From Bog-756 sp035531955 (lineage in GTDB: Bacteria > Actinomycetota > Acidimicrobiia > Acidimicrobiales > RAAP-2), in NCBI GenBank assembly GCA_035531955.1, contig DATKRZ010000030.1, forward strand, positions 1 to 26,016: 26,016 bases of DNA, given 5' to 3'. Below are positions 13,723-19,634 of this stretch, piece by piece. The notes below the pieces were generated by a model. The model was not told the origin of the DNA. It was given only the letters and a program-made list of their open reading frames with translations, and did no database searches. The translations under genes and the position numbers were made by a program. Position 1 is the first letter of the stretch. The number at the start of each line of letters is the position of its first letter.

Positions 13723-15237
13723 GTGCTGACCGACCGTCTGCTGGCGCACGGGGGTGGAGCATCCCCCTCCGGCGGTTCAGGGTGGCGGTGGGCCTCCGAA
13801 CGGTTCCGCCGAATCCTCGACGCCCTGAGGGGGCTCTCACCCGAGTCGAGGGATGCCCTTCTCTACGGGTGCTCGGCCCTGTTCGCCGGGATCATCTCCT
13901 TTGCGGTGAGCATCCCCCTCTATCGCCAATGGGGCCGGATGGCCGTTGGCCCCTACCTCGTGGCCGCGGCCCTGATGGTCCTGGTGGCCCGGCGGCTGTC
14001 GGACCGCTCGAAGGGACGGGTGTCCGACCGCTCGAAGATGGCCCGGGTCATCGCCTTCCTGATCGTGCTGCTCGGGGCCACCGTGCTCCCCTTGACCGCC
14101 GAGGTCGTCTGGCGCACCGAGGGGAACGCCGCCCTGCACGTACAGCCCGAGGTGACGGTCGTCGAGCGGGCCGGAGTGCGTGCCGCCCATGGAATGGATC
14201 CCTACCGGCTGGTGGATCGCGGGGGCCACGTCCTTATCCACCAGCACGCCGTGCCGACCTACGAGCTCTACTACCCCTATCTGCCCGGGATGGTCGTCTT
14301 CGGTGTCCTCAGTGGCAGCAAGGTCAGTGATGGCCTGGGCGACGCGCGGATCCAGTTCCTCGTGTTCACCGCGCTCCTTGCGCTGCTGGCGCTGAGTCGA
14401 CTCCCACCGCGCACCGATGCGCGCTGGCGCTCCCTCCAGGTCATGACCGCGTTGCCGACGGCGGCGCTTCCGCTGGCCACAGGCGGCGACGACATGCCGG
14501 TCGTGGTGCTGATGCTTCTCGGGCTGGTCGCGCTCCAGAGACGCAGACCGGTGCTCGCCGGGCTGGCTCTTGGAGCGGCGTCCTCGCTCAAGTTCTCTGC
14601 GTGGCCCCTGGTGGTCATCGCCCTCTGGGCCGCCTACGACCTGCGGCGGCAGCGGGCCATCGGCCGCTATGCCATCGGGGTGGTGGCCGTCGTCGTCCCC
14701 GTCGTGGTGCCGCTGGCCCTGCGGAACCCGTCGGCGTTCATCGACAATGTCATCCGGTTCCCCCTCGGCCTGGCCGGGGTGTCGTCCCCCGCGGCCAGCG
14801 CCCTTCCCGGCCACATCCTCATCTCGGTGCTCCCGGGTATCCATCGGGCATACGTCGTCGTGGCCGGCGCCGTCGGGGTCGTTGTTCTGGTCCGGCACAT
14901 GATCAGGAGGCCACCCCGGAACCCTTCCGAGGTGGCCCGCCTCACCGGCTGGCTCATGCTGATCGCCATCCTGCTGGCGCCCGCCACCCGGGTCGGATAC
15001 CTGCTCTATCCGATCAACCTGTTCGTCTGGGCCTGGATGCTGAGCCGGGCGGCCGACCCGGCAGCAGGGACGGACGGACAACTCTCCCCGAGCTCCGAGT
15101 CCACTTGGCCGACCACCGGACGACGCGGACAACCCCGGGCCGGTCAGTTGTCGTCGGACTGCTCGAATAGCTGGAGGGACAACGGGGTGGTCCCGGCCGA
15201 GGTGGTGGGGGACACCACCACGCCGACCTCCCAGTAG
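13723..15237 (+). CDS. polytopic membrane protein, GT87/DUF2029 glycosyltransferase-like
   Basis: Product of 504 residues from GTG 13723 (ATG 13702 and GTG 13690 are in-frame alternatives). About nine or ten hydrophobic helices follow a polar N-terminus of some 40 residues. A periplasmic loop after the third helix has ERAGVRAAHGMDPYRLVD and YELYYPYLPGMVVFG, and later LAGLALGAASSLKFSAWPLVVIALW. These fit polyprenyl-phosphate-mannose-dependent C-type glycosyltransferases (GT87/DUF2029) of actinobacteria, which mannosylate envelope lipids; a related family is possible. The last 50 or so residues are polar and non-conserved in look (from AADPAAGTDGQ), and the final 94 bp overlap a convergent gene on the minus strand. 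The gene begins 91 nt after the peptidase stop. Confidence 0.65.
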   Translation: MLTDRLLAHGGGASPSGGSGWRWASERFRRILDALRGLSPESRDALLYGCSALFAGIISFAVSIPLYRQWGRMAVGPYLVAAALMVLVARRLSDRSKGRVSDRSKMARVIAFLIVLLGATVLPLTAEVVWRTEGNAALHVQPEVTVVERAGVRAAHGMDPYRLVDRGGHVLIHQHAVPTYELYYPYLPGMVVFGVLSGSKVSDGLGDARIQFLVFTALLALLALSRLPPRTDARWRSLQVMTALPTAALPLATGGDDMPVVVLMLLGLVALQRRRPVLAGLALGAASSLKFSAWPLVVIALWAAYDLRRQRAIGRYAIGVVAVVVPVVVPLALRNPSAFIDNVIRFPLGLAGVSSPAASALPGHILISVLPGIHRAYVVVAGAVGVVVLVRHMIRRPPRNPSEVARLTGWLMLIAILLAPATRVGYLLYPINLFVWAWMLSRAADPAAGTDGQLSPSSESTWPTTGRRGQPRAGQLSSDCSNSWRDNGVVPAEVVGDTTTPTSQ

Positions 15238-15770
15238 AAGCCGTCGCCGCTGCCCCGTTTGGCCAGCACCTCGGTGTCCGATGGCCCTCGCTGCGAGCCA
15301 GATCCCACGTAATCCACGTGCCAACCCAGACGGGGAAGGAGGGCACGGTAGACATCGACCACCTGCCCAGAGGACAGGCCGGTCCGGAAGGCGACGGTCC
15401 GGTCGAACTGGCCAGCATTCTGGTCGGCGTTCAAGGTCCGGGTGACCGGGCTCCCCGAAGGGACGGCCAGGTTGCCCAGGATGTCGGCGGGAGGCTCCCC
15501 CGCACCCACGATCGACCGCATGGCGATGGTGGCCGGGGTGAGGCTGACGACGGTGCCGTCGGGAATGGTGATGCGCCGGATCGACAGGGTCGGGCTTGTT
15601 CCGGAGCCGAAAGCGGACGCCACCACCCCGGCGACGACGATGAGCACGGCGATCCCGAGCACTGCCAGGGCCGGCCCACGCAGGGACATGGGCTGGTACG
15701 AGCGGTTCTCGGGGTCGAGGGCGGAGGCCTCGTCGGGGGACGAAGGCGCGAGCTCAGGAGTGCTGACCAT
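15144..15770 (-). CDS. single-pass membrane protein of unknown function
   Basis: Product of 208 residues from ATG 15768-15770, or 212 from the ATG at 15780-15782. Residues 1-27 are polar and acidic, residues about 28-50 form one membrane helix (GPALAVLGIAVLIVVAGVVASAFG), and the remaining 155 or so residues are probably extracytoplasmic. They include RRITIPDGTVVSLTPATIAMRSIVGAGEPPADILGNLAVPSG and a later segment with alternating hydrophobic residues ending YWEVGVVVSPTT...LSLQLFEQ, suggesting a beta-rich domain. I do not recognise the family. Its 3' end overlaps the GT87-type gene by 94 bp in antisense. A TACCAT hexamer at 15781-15786 lies ten bases before the chosen ATG and no Shine-Dalgarno is seen, so the leader may be very short. 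Confidence 0.65.
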   Translation of the reverse strand: MVSTPELAPSSPDEASALDPENRSYQPMSLRGPALAVLGIAVLIVVAGVVASAFGSGTSPTLSIRRITIPDGTVVSLTPATIAMRSIVGAGEPPADILGNLAVPSGSPVTRTLNADQNAGQFDRTVAFRTGLSSGQVVDVYRALLPRLGWHVDYVGSGSQRGPSDTEVLAKRGSGDGFYWEVGVVVSPTTSAGTTPLSLQLFEQSDDN

Positions 15771-15782
15771 GACGCTACCCAT

Positions 15783-16172
15783 GGTAACGGCACCCCCCCC
15801 GGCCGGCCCCGGTCGGCGAGCCATTCCCGGGCCGGGCGCCAAAGGGTCCGAACGGCGCCCGGCCCTGACCAGCGCTTCCGGGCCACATGGATACCCATGG
15901 TGGCCGCCCCGACGCTTCCGGTGATGGCCGGTCCACCAATCATCCACCCGATGTTTACTTTTGACCGGTGTTCGTTCACAATGCCTTCAGCATTGAGGAG
16001 CGACATGCGCTCGTCATGTGGAGGGGCTCCTGATCCGGCACTGGCGGAGGGATCCGTGGAACGGGGGGGCAGTGGCCGGGTCTTCATGACCCGGCCACTC
16101 CTGCGTCCGGGACCCGGGTGCAACCGAACCCGACCTGCAGCCGGCCACCCCCGGGCGGTCACGGCCCGGCGG
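15783..16172. other. 390-bp intergenic region, hairpin-rich, no protein gene supported
   Basis: No open frame here has a start signal or recognisable product. The stretch 15935-16020 is clearly more AT-rich than its surroundings. It holds a possible sigma70-like promoter on the plus strand (TTTACT 15954-15959, 17 bases, CACAAT 15977-15982), then inverted repeats CAATGC-CTTCA-GCATTG (15979-15995), ACATG-N7-CATGT (16003-16019), and a long GC hairpin at 16071-16099. The pattern could be a small RNA of about 110 nt ending at the large hairpin, or separate regulatory sites for the flanking minus-strand genes. Confidence 0.4.
16071..16099 (-). terminator. 12-bp perfect hairpin, probable terminator of the thi operon
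   Basis: AGTGGCCGGGTC, loop TTCAT, GACCCGGCCACT. It lies 74 nt beyond the thiD stop in the direction of transcription. There is no T-tract on either side, but actinobacterial terminators often lack one. It is symmetric and could also end a plus-strand transcript. Confidence 0.6.
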
Positions 16173-16191
16173 TCACGGCCTGGCGGTCACG
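16155..16191. repeat. three near-copies of a GGCGGTCACGGCC-type unit
   Basis: GGCGGTCACG occurs three times with a spacing of 14-15 bases, the last two copies covering the end of thiD (its stop codon is within the middle copy). The copies differ by one or two bases in the spacer. Confidence 0.7.
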
Positions 16192-17081
16192 CCGGCGGGC
16201 GGTTCTCCCTTCCAACCCAGATGATTGAGGGGCCCGTGGCCCTGGCCGAGGCGCCACCCGGCGCCCCCGAGCAGCGCACCGTGCACGAACTCCTTGGCGG
16301 CCGCCACAGCGGTGGTGACCGTGGCGCCGTGAGCCAGGTAGGCGGCGATGGCGGACGACAGCGAGCATCCGGTCCCGTGGGTATTGGGCGTGGCCACATG
16401 GGAGCCGCTCAGGACGGCTACGTCCACCCCGTCGAACAGGACGTCTGCCACCCGTTGGGGGGCCGCGCCACGGTCTTGGGAATCGACCCCGGGGAGATGG
16501 CCTCCCTTGACCAGGACCCATGACGGGCCGAGTCCGTGGATCAGGCGGGCCACACCGATCATGGAATCGACATCGTGGAGCTCGGAGCGTGCCACTCCGG
16601 CCAGGAGGGCGGCCTCCCACAGATTGGGCGTGGCGATCAGCGCCTGGGACAGCAGATCCGACCGGTAGGCGTCGATCCCCTGGTCCGACAGGAGGATCCG
16701 GCCGCTCGAGGCGACCATGACCGGGTCGACCACCAACCGGGGCAGCTCGCCGGCGGCGGCCCGACGCGCCACGGCCTCGACGACGGCCCGGGTTCCGAGC
16801 ATCCCGGTCTTCACCGCCGCCACAGGTAGGTCGTCGAGCACGGCGTCGATCTGGGCGTCGACGACCTCTACGGGCACGTAGTGGACCTCGCGCACCGCGG
16901 TGGTGTTCTGGGCGGTGACCGCGGTGACTGCGGTGGTGGCGAACACCCCGAGCGCGCCCATGGTCTTGATATCCGCCTGGATGCCGGCCCCGGCCCCGGA
17001 GTCCGAGCCGGCGATGCTGAGCGCGACTGGGGGATTGTCACCGTCACACACGGTGCTCCCGTCGTTCACGCCTGCGGCCAC
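16173..17081 (-). CDS. thiD: hydroxymethylpyrimidine / phosphomethylpyrimidine kinase
   Basis: Product of 302 residues. It starts with VALSIAGSDSGAGAGIQADIKTMGALGVFATTAVTAVTAQNT, the substrate-binding segment of ThiD, and has VVDPVMVASSGRILL, TPNLWEAALLAG, WVLVKGGH, and the ATP/anion-hole motif NTHGTGCSLSSAIAAYLAHG with the catalytic Cys typical of the family. It phosphorylates HMP and HMP-phosphate to HMP-pyrophosphate, the pyrimidine donor for thiamine phosphate synthesis. The length is slightly above the usual 265-275 because of about 18 extra N-terminal residues and a tail. The GTG start overlaps the end of thiG by 16 nt, so it is the last gene of thiO-thiS-thiG-thiD. A strong hairpin follows. 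Confidence 0.92.
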   Translation of the reverse strand: MAAGVNDGSTVCDGDNPPVALSIAGSDSGAGAGIQADIKTMGALGVFATTAVTAVTAQNTTAVREVHYVPVEVVDAQIDAVLDDLPVAAVKTGMLGTRAVVEAVARRAAAGELPRLVVDPVMVASSGRILLSDQGIDAYRSDLLSQALIATPNLWEAALLAGVARSELHDVDSMIGVARLIHGLGPSWVLVKGGHLPGVDSQDRGAAPQRVADVLFDGVDVAVLSGSHVATPNTHGTGCSLSSAIAAYLAHGATVTTAVAAAKEFVHGALLGGAGWRLGQGHGPLNHLGWKGEPPAGVTARP

Positions 17082-17890
17082 GGGTCCGCCATCCCTTCGA
17101 AGGAGCTCGATGCTTGGGCGTGGAAGCGACGGGTGATGCGGCCGGCGTTCCGGGCGGCCCGGCCGGCGCTCACTGCCTCCCGCATGGCTCGTGCCATCAG
17201 AGGCGGCTGGTGGGCCCGGGTGACCGCCGAGGCCACCAGCACCGCGTCGCAGCCGAGCTCCATCGCCACGCAGACGTCGGAAGCGGTGCCGACACCGGCG
17301 TCGAGCACCACCGGCACCGTCGCCTGCTCGACGATGAGCGCGATGTTGTGCGGATTGCGGATACCGAGGCCGCTCCCGATCGGTGAGCCCAGGGGCATGA
17401 CCGCGGCACAGCCGGCCTGTTCGAGGCGTCGGGCGGCGACGGGGTCGTCACCGCAGTAGGGAAGCACGACGAAGCCGTCGTCCACCAGCTCCTCGGCGGC
17501 CGCGACCAACTCGACGGTATCGGGCAGGAGCGTGGCCTCATCGCCGATGACCTCGAGCTTCACCCAGTCGGTCGAGAACGCCTCCCTGGCCAGCTTGGCG
17601 GTCAAGATGGCGTCCGAGGCGGTGAAGCACCCGGCTGTGTTGGGCAGTACCTGGATCCCCAACTCCCCGAGCAGGTCGACCAGGGAGTGGGGGGTGGTCG
17701 GGTCCACCCGGCGCATGGCCACGGTGGCCATGGACGTGCCCGACTCGACGAGGGCCTCCCGGAGGGACTGCGGACTGGTCATCCCCCCGGTACCCAGGAT
17801 GAGCCGGGAGCCCACGACCTGTCCGGCGATGAACAGATCGGTGTCTGCTGTCGTCGAGGGCAGGGCCGGTCCGGGGATCGAAGCATCCAT
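17066..17890 (-). CDS. thiG: thiazole synthase
   Basis: Product of 274 residues with the ThiG barrel: LILGTGGMTSPQSLREALVESGTSMATVAMRR, VLPNTAGCFTASDAILTAKLAREAF, then WVKLEVIGD with the Schiff-base Lys111, LPYCGDDPVAARRLEQAGCAAVMPLGSPIGSGLGI and VVLDAGVGTASDVCVAMELGCDAVLVASAVTRA. It condenses 1-deoxyxylulose-5-phosphate, dehydroglycine (from ThiO) and ThiS-thiocarboxylate into the thiazole phosphate. It lies 38 nt after thiS and overlaps thiD. The start ATG 17888-17890 has GGGAGG only two bases upstream; an upstream in-frame GTG is possible. About 18 residues precede the usual N-terminus of the family. Confidence 0.94.
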   Translation of the reverse strand: MDASIPGPALPSTTADTDLFIAGQVVGSRLILGTGGMTSPQSLREALVESGTSMATVAMRRVDPTTPHSLVDLLGELGIQVLPNTAGCFTASDAILTAKLAREAFSTDWVKLEVIGDEATLLPDTVELVAAAEELVDDGFVVLPYCGDDPVAARRLEQAGCAAVMPLGSPIGSGLGIRNPHNIALIVEQATVPVVLDAGVGTASDVCVAMELGCDAVLVASAVTRAHQPPLMARAMREAVSAGRAARNAGRITRRFHAQASSSFEGMADPWPQA

Positions 17891-17928
17891 CGCCTCCCAC
17901 GGTACCGCCACCGCCGGGCACCGCCCAC

Positions 17929-18123
17929 CTAGCCGCCGGCGGCGGCGGTGACGATCTCGATCCGGTCGCCGCTGGTGATCCGGGTGGCGTCCCAGCTGCT
18001 CTTCGGGACGACGTCGCCATTGCGGGCCACGGCGATACCCCGGGACGACGTGCACCACTCCGCGACCAGGTCACCCACGGTCGTCCCGGCCAACCCGGTC
18101 CACGGGGCTCCGTTCACGGTCAC
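17929..18123 (-). CDS. thiS: sulfur carrier protein ThiS
   Basis: Product of 64 residues with a ubiquitin-like fold. It starts MTVNGAPW, has GTTVGDLVAEW and GIAVARNGDVVPKSSWDATRITSGDRIEIV, and ends in the Gly-Gly (TAAAGG) that is adenylated and thiocarboxylated. It donates sulfur to ThiG. I chose the GTG at 18121-18123 because GAGAGG lies six bases upstream and it gives the family's normal length and N-terminus; the open frame continues to 18174 but that part is repeat-derived. ThiF, the usual activating enzyme, is not in the window, so a MoeB-like enzyme elsewhere must activate it. The gene sits between thiO and thiG. Confidence 0.9.
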   Translation of the reverse strand: MTVNGAPWTGLAGTTVGDLVAEWCTSSRGIAVARNGDVVPKSSWDATRITSGDRIEIVTAAAGG

Positions 18124-18201
18124 CTCGGTCCTCTCGGTCACCCCGTCACCCCGTCCCTCTCGGTCACCCGTCACCCCGTCACCCCGTCACCCCGTCACCC
18201 C
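18117..18201. repeat. imperfect 8-bp GTCACCCC tandem array between thiO and thiS
   Basis: About eight copies or partial copies of GTCACCCC, broken by two TCGGTC elements. The array reaches into the last codons of thiO and supplies its stop codon, since each unit reads GTGACGGG/GGTGACGG on the minus strand. Confidence 0.85.
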
Positions 18202-19431
18202 CGGCCGGAGAACCGGTGCCGACAGCCCGGAGCCCCCGTGGTGGCCGGAGGTCGCGGCGAACCGTTGTGGCCGGAACGGGGCGAACGCGGAGGTGAGCCC
18301 GGCGGCGTCGGCGTCCACCGGGCGTCCGGGTTCGGTCGCCGTGCCGCCCAGCAGGATCCTGACCACCTCATACGCCGTCACCGGAGCAAGGAGGATGCCG
18401 TTGCGGTAGTGCCCGGTGGCCACGATCAGCCCCGGCAGGTCGGTGGTGCCGACGATGGGCGCGTTGTCGGGCGACCCCGGCCGAAGCCCGGCGGTGGTGT
18501 CGAACAGCTCATACTCCTCGAGGGCGGGGATGAGCCGGCGGGCATCGTTGAGCAGGTCGCCCACCGCCCCGACCTGGACGGTGAGGTCAAAGCCCTTCTC
18601 TTCGACCGTGGCCCCGACCACCACCGTCCCGTTCCTCCGGGGGACGAGGTAGCAGCTCCGTCCGTGGACCAGGCCCCGCACTGCCCGGCGAAGGAAGGGC
18701 CGGTCGGACCCGCCCCTCAGGCGGAGGGTCAGTCCCTTGACCGGCCGGACCGGAGGAAGCGTGGACTCGGAGAGGCCGCCCAACTGGCCGGATCGGCAGC
18801 CGGCGGCCACCACCACGGTAGCGGCCGTGCAGGCGCCGCCGCCACGCAGGAGCACCCCGGTCGCCCGGCCCCCGACGGTGTCGATGGCGGCCACCTCGTC
18901 GTCGACGAAGGAGACCCGGGAGGCCCGGCAAGCGGCGATGAGGGCGTCCACCGCCAGGCGATTGTCGACCTGGTGGTCACCGGCCAGCTCGGCACCACCC
19001 CTGACCCCGGGGGCCAACAAGGGCTCCTCGTCCCGGCACTCCCGGGCCGAGAGACGCCGGGCGCTGCGACCGTGGTCGAGATGGAAGCGGAGGACGTCGT
19101 CGGTGGAGGCCAGGTCCGAGGGATCGAAGGCGACGAGCAAAGTGCCGGTGGCCTGGTAGCCCACCTCCTGGCCCGATGCCGCCTCCAGGGCCCGGGCGAA
19201 CCCGGGCCAGGCCCGCGCCGCCTCGACATTGAGCGCGGTCAGGGCCTCCTCACCGAAATGGGCCTCGCCGACCGGGGCGAGCATGCCGGCCGCAGCCCAG
19301 CTGGCGCCGCGGCCCGGATCGGGGTCGACGACGGTGACCGCCATTCCGCCGCCGGCCGCCCTCCAGGCGATGGCCAGGCCGATGACACCGCCGCCGACCA
19401 CGACTGCGTCAGCCGGTGCCCTGGTGGCCAT
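18187..19431 (-). CDS. thiO: glycine oxidase (FAD-dependent), thiamine biosynthesis
   Basis: Product of 414 residues in the D-amino-acid oxidase superfamily. The FAD-binding Rossmann motif is VVVGGGVIGLAIAWRAAGGGMAVTVVD (about 10-36), followed by GRGASWAAAGMLAPVGEA, typical of ThiO. Later parts include VRPVKGLTLRLRGG, GLVHGRSCYLVPRRNGTVVVGATVEEKGFD, TTAGLRPGSPDNAPIVG and GLIVATGHYRNGILLAPVTAYEVV. It oxidises glycine to dehydroglycine, the nitrogen-carbon donor for the thiazole made by ThiG. The last 25 or so residues are non-conserved and partly encoded by the tandem repeat. ATG 19429-19431 has a TAGCAT hexamer six bases upstream and is probably leaderless; GAGGGC is also there. It is the first gene of the thi operon and divergent from gltB. 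Confidence 0.93.
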   Translation of the reverse strand: MATRAPADAVVVGGGVIGLAIAWRAAGGGMAVTVVDPDPGRGASWAAAGMLAPVGEAHFGEEALTALNVEAARAWPGFARALEAASGQEVGYQATGTLLVAFDPSDLASTDDVLRFHLDHGRSARRLSARECRDEEPLLAPGVRGGAELAGDHQVDNRLAVDALIAACRASRVSFVDDEVAAIDTVGGRATGVLLRGGGACTAATVVVAAGCRSGQLGGLSESTLPPVRPVKGLTLRLRGGSDRPFLRRAVRGLVHGRSCYLVPRRNGTVVVGATVEEKGFDLTVQVGAVGDLLNDARRLIPALEEYELFDTTAGLRPGSPDNAPIVGTTDLPGLIVATGHYRNGILLAPVTAYEVVRILLGGTATEPGRPVDADAAGLTSAFAPFRPQRFAATSGHHGGSGLSAPVLRPGVTG

Positions 19432-19437
19432 GCCCTC

Positions 19438-19443
19438 ATGCTA
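19438..19443 (-). promoter_or_regulatory. -10 hexamer of the thiO-S-G-D operon promoter
   Basis: TAGCAT on the minus strand, six bases before the thiO ATG. No thi-box (TPP riboswitch) sequence is apparent between here and the gltB promoter. Confidence 0.45.
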
Positions 19444-19500
19444 AGGCCAGGTCGGGCCCCCCTCCGGCAGGGCCGCCCGAGGTCCTCCGTCGGGACGCCC

Positions 19501-19533
19501 GAGGGCCGTTCGAGGGCCGTTCGAGGGCCGGGA
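19501..19533. repeat. three 11-bp direct repeats upstream of gltB
   Basis: GAGGGCCGTTC at 19501 and 19512, and GAGGGCCGGGA at 19523. The period equals about one helical turn. The array ends 27 bp before the TACAAT hexamer and lies between the divergent thiO and gltB promoters, so it could be an operator with protein subunits on one face of the DNA. Confidence 0.8.
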
Positions 19534-19559
19534 CAGGGTGGAACGGCGCGGCGGTCGTG

Positions 19560-19565
19560 TACAAT
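19560..19565 (+). promoter_or_regulatory. -10 hexamer of the gltBD promoter
   Basis: TACAAT, five of six matches to the sigma70 consensus and the best -10 in the window. No good -35 is seen (TGGAAC at 19539-19544 with a 15-base spacer is weak), which would suit an activator-dependent promoter. The leader to the gltB ATG would be about 60 nt. Confidence 0.55.
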
Positions 19566-19634
19566 CTTCGGACCACGCATTGGGCCAACGTCGTCCCGAG
19601 CGGGTGGATCCACTTCCCTCGTTGGAGCGACCCG

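Noticed and set aside
15783..15947. Longer start (ATG 15947) for the single-pass membrane protein
   Set aside because: The extra N-terminus is Arg/Gly/Pro-rich shadow-like sequence with no start signal; the membrane helix is correctly placed from the ATG at 15770.
18117..18201. GTCACCCC array as a CRISPR
   Set aside because: The units are contiguous 8-mers with no unique spacers and no cas genes nearby.
19432..19634. TPP riboswitch upstream of thiO
   Set aside because: No CTGAGA-type thi-box pattern was seen on the minus strand, and the thiO promoter appears to start at the ATG.
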